Virus record (IMG/VR): IMGVR_UViG_3300009086_000060 | Coordinates: 1 to 31,962 of that record | DNA length: 31,962 bases | From: a virus | Strand: one strand, 5' to 3' | Shown: piece after piece, positions 18,091 through 26,130 of the stretch | Numbering within the stretch: position 1 is the stretch's first letter | Layout: the number at the start of each line of letters is the position of its first letter | The notes under the pieces: model-generated | Database searches by the model: none | The model's input: the letters and a program-made list of their open reading frames with translations, nothing else | What the model was told of the DNA's origin: nothing | Position numbers and translations under genes: made by a program

Positions 18091-19575
18091 ATGGCTTATC
18101 AAATTGATAGATTTAACAGGACACCACTTGTTACAGTTCAAGACGGTACTTTGGATGAAACAACAGATATAAAATTTGTTGGTAAAAACTACGCTGGATA
18201 CGGCGAAATACACAATGAAAACTTTTTGTTTTTATTAGAAAATTTTGCAGGAGCAAATGAGCCACCTAAACCATTAAGCGGTCAAGTTTGGTATGATAGC
18301 TCTAGCGATAAAATGAAGTTTAGAGATGGTAACAGCAGTTGGAGAACAATTGGTGGTTCTCAGACAAGTTCTACACAACCGACAGGACTTGCACAAGGTG
18401 ATTTTTGGTGGGATACTGCTAACGATCAGTTATATGTTTACAACAGTACAGAATTTATTTTAATTGGTCCACAAGGAGCAGGCGAAAATACTACTCAAAT
18501 GGTTAGTAAAACTGTTTTAGATACTTCAGATATAGCCAAAGCAGTAATTATTTCGACTGTAAATAATGTTCCAATTTCTGTATTCTCCCCTGATACATTT
18601 ACAATTAAAAACGTTGCTGGAAATACCATTGATGGATTTACTGTAGTAAGACAAGGTATTACATTACGTGATTCAGATGGTGCTACAGGCGAAACTACTT
18701 CGGCATATAGATTCCACGGTACAGCAACTGATACTGATAGATTACAAGGTTTATCAGCATCAAGTTTTGTACAATCTGGAGATCCAACATTTGATCAACT
18801 TATTGAAGCATCACAAGGAATGATTATAGACGGAGTGTTTAGTTTAACTACTGAAGCTGGCGCCGCAAATGATACAGGCGTACTTAAAAACACTAGTGGC
18901 GCTTCTAACGAAATTAAATTTATAACACAAAATGCATCAAGCAACAATGTACATTCTTTAACAATAACAAGTGCTGGATTAACACCTGCTGTTACTGAAA
19001 CATTTAATATAGGTGAAACTAACTTAAAATTTGATGAAGTACATGCAGTTTCGTTTAAGGGCATTGCAGATAATGCAAATCAATTACGTAACGGGAATAC
19101 AGGTAGTGCTTATACATATGCTTCTGAATCATCTACAGGTGGCACAATTGCAATTAGAACAGCCGACAATAAAATACTTGCAGATGTATTTGAAGGTGTA
19201 GCAACAAGTGCTAGATTTGCTGACTTGGCAGAGAAATATACTACTGGAGAAACACATCCAGTAGGAACAGTTATGCACGTATGCGAAGATGTCGCACATG
19301 AAATTGCTCCGTGTTTACTAGATAGTTTTCCAGTAGGCGTTATATCAGAAAATCCTGCTTATTTAATGAATAGCGAATCAAGCGGACAAGCAATTGCGTT
19401 AGAAGGACGTGTTCCGGTAAGATGTATTGGCGAAGTTCGAAAAGGTCAAATTGTCTATGTAGATGCTGATGGTACTGCTAGTACTAAGTATAATGGAAAT
19501 CCTAGAGTTGGTGTTGCATTAGAAACCAGTTTAGATATAGCTGAAAAGCTAGTTGAGTGTATTTTAAAGTTATAA
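18091..19575 (+). CDS. Tail-fibre-like structural protein, third paralogue (494 aa)
   Basis: The N-terminal module again matches the two upstream genes: MAYQ start, NENFLFLLENFAG, GQVWYDSSSDKMKF, then GDFWWDTANDQLYVY. A shorter middle leads to a C-terminal domain from residue 377 to the end that begins ADLAEKYTTGETHPVGTV and contains GVISENPAYLMN, ALEGRVPVRCIGEVRKGQ and GVALE. C-terminal domains of this kind occur on marine phage structural proteins and recall, without proving, the self-cleaving or chaperone-type ends (Peptidase_G2-like) of some fibres and spikes. The start is preceded by AGGGGAAG, and a late-promoter core lies just upstream. A role in the tail or fibre is likely; cleavage of the C-terminus is only a possibility. 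Confidence 0.8.
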   Translation: MAYQIDRFNRTPLVTVQDGTLDETTDIKFVGKNYAGYGEIHNENFLFLLENFAGANEPPKPLSGQVWYDSSSDKMKFRDGNSSWRTIGGSQTSSTQPTGLAQGDFWWDTANDQLYVYNSTEFILIGPQGAGENTTQMVSKTVLDTSDIAKAVIISTVNNVPISVFSPDTFTIKNVAGNTIDGFTVVRQGITLRDSDGATGETTSAYRFHGTATDTDRLQGLSASSFVQSGDPTFDQLIEASQGMIIDGVFSLTTEAGAANDTGVLKNTSGASNEIKFITQNASSNNVHSLTITSAGLTPAVTETFNIGETNLKFDEVHAVSFKGIADNANQLRNGNTGSAYTYASESSTGGTIAIRTADNKILADVFEGVATSARFADLAEKYTTGETHPVGTVMHVCEDVAHEIAPCLLDSFPVGVISENPAYLMNSESSGQAIALEGRVPVRCIGEVRKGQIVYVDADGTASTKYNGNPRVGVALETSLDIAEKLVECILKL

Positions 19576-19594
19576 ATTTGACAGACTAGTTTTT

Positions 19595-19602
19595 GATAAA
19601 TA
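19595..19602 (+). promoter_or_regulatory. T4-type late promoter core
   Basis: GATAAATA lies in the 66-base gap before the ATG at 19642, 47 bases upstream of it. It matches NATAAATA. The gap holds no convincing terminator hairpin. Confidence 0.55.
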
Positions 19603-19641
19603 CTCATAGTAAGGTGATAACCGAATTTATGAGGACGACCA

Positions 19642-22419
19642 ATGGCAATAGCAGCTGATAGTATCATTGATGCAGATGATTATAACGGAATTAGAAATAA
19701 GATTATAAAAGTTTTGAGCGACGACGGCGCTGATCAAAAGATCGGCTATGGTCGTGCTGTATCTAGTTCTGCTAGAAGCGAAGGAGATATTATCTCTTCG
19801 GCTGATATGACAGCATTATATAACGACTTAGAACTTATTAAAGAACATCAAAATGGTTTTGCTGAATCAGACCCTTCATTTGGTTGGTCACCTACACTTA
19901 GTTTAAACGCTCCATCAGCAGTTGAAATTATTGGCGCAGATGCTTCGATAGATGTAACTGACGGTACAACTGATGATGACGAAGGATTTTTAGACTTTTC
20001 GGCAGTTGCTACTGATATACTTACTTTTGCAAATAATTTCCCTACAAGTTTTCCGGGGGCTGGAAGCTTCACAGTTGACGGATTAGTTTCAGATACAAGA
20101 ACACCGGACTGGAACGGAACTGTCTCGCATACAACTACAGTAAATTTTCCCAATGCTGATGCACGTAGATATTTTTTCAATGCAGGTGGACGTATTAGAT
20201 TCACTGCAAGTTTAACAGGCGGTAACAGTGTTGCAGGTGACCAAACTCAAACTTATCCAGATAGTCCTGCATACCAAAAAGATGAAATTTGGCAAACTAT
20301 GCTTAATGTAATGTCTAATATTGATTTTGGAAGAGACGGAACAACCCAACCAAACTCAGCTTCGGGTACTCCGGCTACTGCAATTGGCAATTATCAACTA
20401 ACAAATACAGATCAAACTATTTTTACAAAAAACGGTAGCGGAGTTTATTCTGAAAACTATTATCAAATTAAAGCAAGAAATGTGTCTACTAAAAGTATTA
20501 GATTTACAGTTTCGTTTGTTGATGCAGATCTCGGAGATGATAGAAATGCTGATGCATATAATTACCAAACTGACGAAAATGTTACAGGTACTGTTACTAG
20601 TGTTGTACAAAGTGTAACACCTAGTGCATTTTTAGGAATACCTGAACCTAGTGCTACAGAAGATTTAACACTTGACGGTTCAACGCCTACAAGTTATACA
20701 TTAAGCACAAATAATTCAGCAGTTGACGAAGGCCAACAATTTATAATTACTCTTGATACAACTAATGTTCCAAACGGAACATTAGTACCTTACACAATTA
20801 CAGGAGTTACAACAGCTGATATAAACGCTGCCAGCCTAACTGGCTCATTTAATATACAAGGTAACACACGGGCATTAACTTTCACAGCCACAGCAGATGC
20901 TGCCGGTAATGAAGGCGACGAAATTTTTAGTTTAACATTAGACAACGGATTTGGAGGCACAGCAGAGGTTACAATTACTGATACAACAGTTTTATCTAGT
21001 TCTGAAAACTTCCCTTCAACAATTCCACACACTGGATGGGGAGTAATAACGCATTTTGTTGATAGCACTAATACAACAGCACGAGCAACTGCTGATGTTA
21101 CTATAACAAATGATAATGCAAATAGTAGAATTGCTATAACTTCAAGAACATTTACTAATATTGCAACTCCACCTACAGATTTTACAGGGTATATTAACTA
21201 TGTAGGAGTTGGAACAGTTACTATCGAAGCTAGATATACAGTAACAGTTATGACATCTAACCAGCAAGATGGTAGTAGAACACCTGCTAACCTTTCAACA
21301 CCTTCAAATTGGTATACATTAGCAGACGGTGCATCAAGAACATTTGATTGGATTGCCGAAGATACTAGTGCTGCTTCTAGTACTAGGGGATTAACTAGCG
21401 GGTCTGATGTAGTGTTTGAAGTTAAAATAACAGATGATAACGGTACATTTATACGATCTTCTAGTGGTAATACTGTAACTCTAGAAGCCCAGTATGTGGA
21501 AACAGCACAAGAAATTAATTCATTATGGTTTGCTGATGACGACAGTAATGAAAATACTATCGACGGAACCGAGCGTATTGGATTTACATTGAATACAGAC
21601 GGAACTACTGATCGATATCTATTAATATATAATAATAGCAATTATTCAATTACACCGAGTACTACCGCAGGCACTCCGTGGTTACCAACACTAATTCAAA
21701 GCGCAGATGCTGGAGATAACTGGCAAGTTATGATTACATCAGTATCAAATTCAAATAGTAATCTTTATACATCTACATCAGATCCTTTTGGAACGTGGAT
21801 TACAATGACTGATCCTATTACAGTTTATGCCGCTGACACCGCAACAGGTGAACTTGGGAATTCAGAACTTAATTTAAAAATTCGTAGATCAGGATCAGCA
21901 ACTAATGATGTTAATGAAGCAATTATTTTAAAACAAGATTTAACAACTGCTGCTGACCCAGTTTCGATTGATGGTAATTTAAATGCTACTGCAGATAGTA
22001 ATGGTTTGGGTGGATCGTGTAGCGCAAGCTTGTATTGGAATGCCACTGCAAACGGCGCTCTAGATATTGGTAAAGTATCCACTAGAGGGTTCGGTAATCC
22101 TGGGTCAAACACCCCAGAAGTAACTTGGTTAAACTCAGGCAGTGCTTCGGACTATGAAGTTAGGTTTACATACACAGTAACTATAACTGCCGGCGGCGAT
22201 ACCAACGGATCTTATACTAATACCGTTTCCTTTAATGGATCATTACCTGTATCCGGAACTTGGTATCCTGCAGAAAATTCCCATAAACTAAACGTTAATG
22301 ATTCAGGCACAAGTCCAAGTTCGTCAATTATTGCTGGCACTGTTGATATTCGTCAACAAAGCACCGGAACAATTTTAGCTACAAAAGGTTTTGGACTTAC
22401 CGCAAACAATGATCCGTAA
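19642..22419 (+). CDS. Putative virion structural/adhesin protein with Calx-beta-like domain (925 aa)
   Basis: Residues 1-330 form a module shared with the next gene: SSADMTALYNDLELIKEHQ near 53-70, KDEIWQTMLN at 213, then SGVYSENYYQIKA and DADLGDD...DENVTGTVT. Residues about 360-440 resemble a Calx-beta domain (VDEGQQFIITLDTTN...EGDEIFSLTLDN). Such domains are common in extracellular adhesins and phage fibres. The rest is repetitive Ig-like beta sequence, including a Trp-containing block near 530-600 and a C-terminal block (LGGSCSASLYW to the end). No catalytic motif, signal peptide or membrane segment is visible. GAGG at 19631-19634 supports the ATG. The protein is likely displayed on the virion, perhaps as a second fibre or a decoration protein; the exact role is unknown. 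Confidence 0.75.
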   Translation: MAIAADSIIDADDYNGIRNKIIKVLSDDGADQKIGYGRAVSSSARSEGDIISSADMTALYNDLELIKEHQNGFAESDPSFGWSPTLSLNAPSAVEIIGADASIDVTDGTTDDDEGFLDFSAVATDILTFANNFPTSFPGAGSFTVDGLVSDTRTPDWNGTVSHTTTVNFPNADARRYFFNAGGRIRFTASLTGGNSVAGDQTQTYPDSPAYQKDEIWQTMLNVMSNIDFGRDGTTQPNSASGTPATAIGNYQLTNTDQTIFTKNGSGVYSENYYQIKARNVSTKSIRFTVSFVDADLGDDRNADAYNYQTDENVTGTVTSVVQSVTPSAFLGIPEPSATEDLTLDGSTPTSYTLSTNNSAVDEGQQFIITLDTTNVPNGTLVPYTITGVTTADINAASLTGSFNIQGNTRALTFTATADAAGNEGDEIFSLTLDNGFGGTAEVTITDTTVLSSSENFPSTIPHTGWGVITHFVDSTNTTARATADVTITNDNANSRIAITSRTFTNIATPPTDFTGYINYVGVGTVTIEARYTVTVMTSNQQDGSRTPANLSTPSNWYTLADGASRTFDWIAEDTSAASSTRGLTSGSDVVFEVKITDDNGTFIRSSSGNTVTLEAQYVETAQEINSLWFADDDSNENTIDGTERIGFTLNTDGTTDRYLLIYNNSNYSITPSTTAGTPWLPTLIQSADAGDNWQVMITSVSNSNSNLYTSTSDPFGTWITMTDPITVYAADTATGELGNSELNLKIRRSGSATNDVNEAIILKQDLTTAADPVSIDGNLNATADSNGLGGSCSASLYWNATANGALDIGKVSTRGFGNPGSNTPEVTWLNSGSASDYEVRFTYTVTITAGGDTNGSYTNTVSFNGSLPVSGTWYPAENSHKLNVNDSGTSPSSSIIAGTVDIRQQSTGTILATKGFGLTANNDP

Positions 22420-22435
22420 ATTAGAGAGAAAATAA

Positions 22436-23479
22436 ATGGCAGCACAAGTAGATCAAATAATTACAGCAAGTTCGTTTAATGCTATTCGAAGTAAAGCAAA
22501 TCGTATTCTCGGATCTGGCGACAGCGGAACTAGAGGCTACGGAATTCCACTAGAAAGCTCAACTAAAGTTGACAACGACATTATACAAGCAAGTGATATG
22601 CAGGCTTTATATAACGACCTTGTTAAAGCTAGACAACATCAAGTTGGTATCCCAGTAACTTGGTCAAACGCCACAGACGGATTAAGTTCACCGTCTACTG
22701 GTGAACTTGTGGGTGTTTTTGCAGCTGACGTAGGTCCAGGTGGGAACAGCACTAGTGCTACTGCAACATCTGATTTAGATGAAGGATTTTTAGATTTTGA
22801 AAATGCAGCTAATGATATTGAAAGTGGTAAATTCTTAGTCGGAGCAGGACAGTCTGAAATATCTACACTTGCTACAAATGCTAGAGTTACTAACTGGAAC
22901 GGTTCGCTTACATTTGGATTTACGCTTACTTGGGAAAATTTTGAAGAAAGACGATTTTGGTTTAATTCTGGAGGGTATATTACAATTGCTAGTAATTTAG
23001 CAGGCGGCACCTCGATTCCAGGAAATGAAGTAAATACTCCTCCGGCTACCAAAGACGAAATATGGCAAACAATGCTTAATAATATGGGAACATACAAAAT
23101 TAGTGTATCTGGAAGTGAAGTTGTAGCAGGCACTGCAACAATAAATTCAGGAGTCAGCGGAATTTACTCTGATACTTCTAATGCCACTGATTGGTCAGCA
23201 TATAATAATTCTAATAGACTTACTGTTATGTCTAAATCCGGAACTGGAATATATAGCGAAAATGAATTTAAAATAGAAGCATGGCAAACTAATACTAATT
23301 CAATAAGATTTTTATTAACATATAGTGATAACGATATCGGAGACGATGTAGATGGTGATGAATATTCAAATCCTGTAGATGAAAATGTTACAGGCACAAT
23401 AACCGCAGTAGTAACAGCAAGAACAGCAACCGGATTAGGCAAAGAGTATCCTGCATTAACTATAAACGATGAATTTTAG
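22436..23479 (+). CDS. Short paralogue of the preceding structural protein (347 aa)
   Basis: Nearly the whole protein corresponds to residues 1-330 of its upstream neighbour. Shared landmarks are SSFNAIRSKANRIL near the N-terminus, SDMQALYNDLVKARQHQ, DEGFLDFENA, KDEIWQTMLN at 206, SGTGIYSENEFKIEAWQ, and DNDIGDDVDGDE...DENVTGTIT. It lacks the Calx-beta and Ig-like extensions and ends in a short unrelated tail. A 16-base gap and AGAGAG before the ATG suggest co-transcription with the longer gene. The pair probably arose by tandem duplication, with either loss or gain of the extension. A virion role is inferred from position and paralogy. It is the last gene of the structural block; the host-type promoter starts four bases after its stop. 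Confidence 0.75.
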   Translation: MAAQVDQIITASSFNAIRSKANRILGSGDSGTRGYGIPLESSTKVDNDIIQASDMQALYNDLVKARQHQVGIPVTWSNATDGLSSPSTGELVGVFAADVGPGGNSTSATATSDLDEGFLDFENAANDIESGKFLVGAGQSEISTLATNARVTNWNGSLTFGFTLTWENFEERRFWFNSGGYITIASNLAGGTSIPGNEVNTPPATKDEIWQTMLNNMGTYKISVSGSEVVAGTATINSGVSGIYSDTSNATDWSAYNNSNRLTVMSKSGTGIYSENEFKIEAWQTNTNSIRFLLTYSDNDIGDDVDGDEYSNPVDENVTGTITAVVTARTATGLGKEYPALTINDEF

Positions 23480-23482
23480 GAC

Positions 23483-23511
23483 TTGACAACTTCTTAATTA
23501 TACTGTATAAT
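23483..23511 (+). promoter_or_regulatory. Sigma70-type promoter (early-type)
   Basis: TTGACA at 23483-23488 and TATAAT at 23506-23511 are both perfect consensus and are separated by 17 bp. Transcription would start near 23518, about 16 bases before the GTG at 23534. Host sigma70-type promoters drive early genes in T4-like phages. None this good was noticed in the structural block. It is the only clear promoter for the glycosyltransferase/radical SAM cassette. Confidence 0.8.
23497..23511 (+). promoter_or_regulatory. 15-bp palindrome covering the -10 box (possible operator)
   Basis: ATTATACTGTATAAT is a perfect inverted repeat with 7-bp arms around one central T. It contains the whole -10 element. 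A dimeric repressor bound here would block the promoter. AT-rich sequence makes such palindromes easier to get by chance, so this is tentative. Confidence 0.3.
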
Positions 23512-23522
23512 ATGTAATTATT

Positions 23523-23527
23523 AGGAG
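23523..23527 (+). promoter_or_regulatory. Ribosome binding site that fixes a GTG start
   Basis: AGGAG lies 6 bases before the GTG at 23534. The first in-frame ATG is codon 15 (23576) and has no comparable site, so GTG is preferred. Confidence 0.7.
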
Positions 23528-23533
23528 AGTTTC

Positions 23534-23881
23534 GTGGACGAAAAACTATCAAAAGCATTAGATTTCAGTAATGTAATGCTAACTCATCAAGCACAAAAAA
23601 ACAATCTAAAAGAGCAATACTATGCTAGTATTGACACGTATCATAATGGATCAAAATTTCTAGCAACTCCTGCATTAATTTCTTTTTGTACATCGTTACT
23701 ACAACTTAAACAAGAAACTGCAATACTAATAGATTGTAACGATTTGCCGTGTAATATTGAAAATCTTAAACAGTTTACAGATGAGTTAGTTGATTGTTAT
23801 GCAACAGCTACAAACGTATACCTAAATGAATATAATAATATAAAAGTAAAACGGTCTATAACGGATATTATTAATGACTAA
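23534..23881 (+). CDS. Small protein of unknown function heading the cassette (115 aa)
   Basis: A 115-residue protein with a GTG start, placed directly behind the sigma70-type promoter with a strong ribosome binding site. It looks mostly helical: an N-terminal charged helix (DEKLSKALDF...HQAQKNNLKEQYY), a middle LLQLKQETAILIDCNDLP with Cys74 and Cys79, and a Lys/Ile-rich end. There is no signal peptide, membrane segment or known motif. Its stop overlaps the next start by 8 bases, so it is translationally coupled to the first glycosyltransferase-like gene. As the first and strongest-initiated gene it could be a regulator, an accessory subunit or a substrate for the downstream enzymes. None of these can be chosen from sequence alone. 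Confidence 0.7.
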   Translation: MDEKLSKALDFSNVMLTHQAQKNNLKEQYYASIDTYHNGSKFLATPALISFCTSLLQLKQETAILIDCNDLPCNIENLKQFTDELVDCYATATNVYLNEYNNIKVKRSITDIIND

Positions 23882-24722
23882 TGGATGTTTATTATTTGCA
23901 TACAATAATGGATTATTTGATTATATTATGCAGGCAGATTTTCTAGCCGCTAGAATAAAAAAACATTTAGATATACCTACATCAATTGTTACAAGTGATG
24001 TTGAATACGCTAATACTTTTACAAATTTTGATAAGGTAATATATAAACCTAATTCAAGTTCTAACAAAAGAAAGTTTCACTGCGGAGCGTTTTATAATAA
24101 ATCCGCAGCGTTTAAAAATGATACAAGAGTTTATGCGTACGAACTTTCGCCTTATGATAAAACATTATTACTAGATACAGATTATATTATATCTAATGAT
24201 AGTTTTAAAAATTGTTTTCAAGTAAACGATGATTTTCTAATTTATAAAGACGCTACTAATATTAATACACAGTTTTCTAAAACAACTGAGTTTAGTAAAA
24301 TTAGTGATACAAGTATAGATTTTTATTGGGCTACGTGTGTATATTTTACAAAAACAGAACGTAACAAAATCTTTTTTGATCTTCTCCAACATATACAAGA
24401 AAATTGGCATCATTATAAATCTGTTTATAGATTAAGTTATATTACATATAGAAACGATTTTGCTTTTAGTATTGCTATACATATAATGAACGGATTTCAA
24501 CAAGGGTCATTTGCAAAACAAATGCCGGGTAAAAAATATTATATTACCGACAGAGATCACTGCCATAAAATTGATGATAATAATCTTACTTTCTTGCTTG
24601 AAAAGAAAACACATCCTGGAGAATATTTCCTATCTAAAACAAAAAATATAAATGTGCATGTAATGAATAAGTTTAGTTTGGGAGAATTGTTAAATGAATT
24701 TTACAATGTTAGCTCAGAATAG
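23874..24722 (+). CDS. Glycosyltransferase-like protein, DTD type (282 aa)
   Basis: The N-terminal half has GT-A-like features: an initial beta strand and helix (GCLLFAYNNG), SIVTSDVEY around 38-45, and a hydrophobic strand ending in the acidic motif LLLDTDYII, with DTD at 101-103. In GT-A enzymes this acidic motif binds the metal and the nucleotide-sugar. The downstream gene has the matching segment VVIDTDMLI, so the two are probably distant paralogues. The C-terminal half is less clear, with aromatic segments such as FYWATCVYF near 150 and a Lys/His-rich stretch near 222-245. No membrane anchor is seen, so it should act in the cytoplasm. The donor and acceptor are unknown. The start overlaps the upstream stop by 8 bases and has only a weak ribosome binding site, which is consistent with coupling. 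The glycosyltransferase assignment is from motif and context, not from a search. Confidence 0.65.
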   Translation: MTNGCLLFAYNNGLFDYIMQADFLAARIKKHLDIPTSIVTSDVEYANTFTNFDKVIYKPNSSSNKRKFHCGAFYNKSAAFKNDTRVYAYELSPYDKTLLLDTDYIISNDSFKNCFQVNDDFLIYKDATNINTQFSKTTEFSKISDTSIDFYWATCVYFTKTERNKIFFDLLQHIQENWHHYKSVYRLSYITYRNDFAFSIAIHIMNGFQQGSFAKQMPGKKYYITDRDHCHKIDDNNLTFLLEKKTHPGEYFLSKTKNINVHVMNKFSLGELLNEFYNVSSE

Positions 24723-25524
24723 TACGGACGTAGATTACGTACAACAAGCATGTGTTTCTGCAATGAGTATAAGACATACAAACCCTACAAGTAAGATCTG
24801 TTTAATTACTAATGACGCAGTTCCAAGTAAGTACAAAGAACTATTTGATGCAGTAGTAGAAATTCCATGGGGAGACTCTGCTCACAAATATGAATGGAAA
24901 ATACATAACAGATTTAAGATTATTCATGCATGTCCTTTTAGCGACACTGTTGTTATTGATACTGACATGCTAATACTAAATGATCTTTCTAACTGGCAAA
25001 CACATTTTGAAAAGTATGACTTTTGGATATGTAATAACGTAAAAACATATCGCAACGAGATAGTTAATAATCAGTTTTATAGAAAAAAATTAAATAAATT
25101 TAAACTTCCTAATGTGTATTACGGACTGCATTATTTTAAAAAGTCTAAATTTGCATACGAATTTTATGGATTGCTAGATATTATTGTTAATAATTATAGC
25201 GACTTTTTTAATCTGCATAATATGAATTTACAAAATTTTGCAAGTATGGATATTAGTAGTAGTCTTGCTACAGCAATATTAGATTGTGAATCTGTTATTA
25301 CTAATAATAGTCACTATGCACCTATGTTTACTCATATGAAGGCAAACATACAAAATTGGCAAGGACTAAAAGATAGTTGGCAAAAAGAAGTTGGCACTTA
25401 TCTAACAGATGATGCACAACTATATGTTGGCAATTACAAACAAAGTAATATATTTCATTATACAGAAGATGATTTTATTACAAGTGATGTAATTAACACA
25501 TATGAAAAAATAATTGGAATTTAG
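24694..25524 (+). CDS. Glycosyltransferase-like protein, GT8-like DTD type (276 aa)
   Basis: The fold pattern fits a GT-A glycosyltransferase: CVSAMSIRHTNP and KICLITND (residues 20-41) at the N-terminus, EIPWGD near 56-61, KYEWKIHNRFKI near 65-76, then VVIDTDMLI with DTD at 89-91. The NRFKI followed by a D.D strand is reminiscent of GT8-type enzymes. The C-terminal half contains GLHYFKKSKFAYEFY near 143 and a late His-rich part (HYAPMFTHMKANIQNW near 207). It starts 29 bases inside the upstream gene, supported by GGAGA at 24681-24685, and ends directly against the next ATG. It is likely cytoplasmic and likely transfers sugar from a nucleotide donor. The substrate is unknown, and the family assignment should be tested by profile search. 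Confidence 0.68.
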   Translation: MNFTMLAQNSTDVDYVQQACVSAMSIRHTNPTSKICLITNDAVPSKYKELFDAVVEIPWGDSAHKYEWKIHNRFKIIHACPFSDTVVIDTDMLILNDLSNWQTHFEKYDFWICNNVKTYRNEIVNNQFYRKKLNKFKLPNVYYGLHYFKKSKFAYEFYGLLDIIVNNYSDFFNLHNMNLQNFASMDISSSLATAILDCESVITNNSHYAPMFTHMKANIQNWQGLKDSWQKEVGTYLTDDAQLYVGNYKQSNIFHYTEDDFITSDVINTYEKIIGI

Positions 25525-26130
25525 ATGCGATTTAAAATACCTAAAACAAAAAAAACTGAGCCATTATATTATAAGGTATATTACGAAAAAGCCACTGGTC
25601 AAATTATTTCTATTTCAATTAAAGACAAGCCGTCTTTAGATACTCATTTTACAACTACGTTTAACGAAGTATGCGAATTTATAGACGGAACTAAAAGTTT
25701 AATTAATTATAAAGTTACATACGATTTACAAAAAGCAAAATTCCATATTGTACATAAAGATGATAAGATTGTATTAGATGTAGATAATCTAATACATAAA
25801 ATTACCCAGTCTGGTCCAGCACAACTATGTATTATAAAGGATAATATATTAAACGAATGGCAACTACACCTTGATCTTAACTTAACAGCAAAAAATAATA
25901 TTAATAATGCTGGAGTTTTAGACGAAATATTATGGTTTAGTATAACACAAGAAAATAATCCAAATATACTATACAGACATTTCTCAGCTAGTATGCACGA
26001 ACTTATAAATGAGCAAACTATGTCTTTTAAATTTTTAAATCACAAGGAAACAGATGTAACCAAATACAGTATATATACTAATAAGAGACTAGTATCCTAT
26101 TCTAAAAGAGAAATACATGAGCCAAATTAA
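25525..26130 (+). CDS. Beta-rich protein of unknown function within the cassette (201 aa)
   Basis: A 201-residue protein whose ATG follows the previous stop without a gap. It has alternating hydrophobic and polar segments typical of beta sheets (YYKVYYEKATGQIISISI near 15-32, CIIKDNILNEWQLHLDL near 101-117, EILWFSI near 134-140). There are only two cysteines (51 and 101), and no catalytic motif, membrane segment or signal peptide is visible. The phrase YYEKATGQI resembles short conserved motifs in small proteins of marine phages, but I cannot name a family. Its constant tight spacing between glycosyltransferase-like genes suggests that it works with them, for instance as an accessory or acceptor-binding subunit. 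That is inference. The stop overlaps the next start by 14 bases. Confidence 0.68.
   Translation: MRFKIPKTKKTEPLYYKVYYEKATGQIISISIKDKPSLDTHFTTTFNEVCEFIDGTKSLINYKVTYDLQKAKFHIVHKDDKIVLDVDNLIHKITQSGPAQLCIIKDNILNEWQLHLDLNLTAKNNINNAGVLDEILWFSITQENNPNILYRHFSASMHELINEQTMSFKFLNHKETDVTKYSIYTNKRLVSYSKREIHEPN

Noticed and set aside
19578-19606. TTGACA at 19578 as a second sigma70 promoter
   Set aside because: No acceptable -10 box lies at 16-18 bp; the GATAAATA nearby is only 11 bp away and fits a late core better.
21198-21641. Minus-strand open frame of 147 codons inside the 925-residue gene
   Set aside because: It is antisense to Ig-like repeat coding sequence with no ribosome binding site or domain; treated as a shadow frame.
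22639-23133. Minus-strand open frame of 164 codons inside the 347-residue gene
   Set aside because: It is antisense to a gene confirmed by its upstream paralogue; composition (Pro/Ser/Leu-rich) is that of a complementary-strand shadow.
14092-23479. Diversity-generating retroelement acting on the fibre genes
   Set aside because: No reverse transcriptase gene and no template/variable repeat pair was seen in the window. It cannot be excluded elsewhere in the genome.
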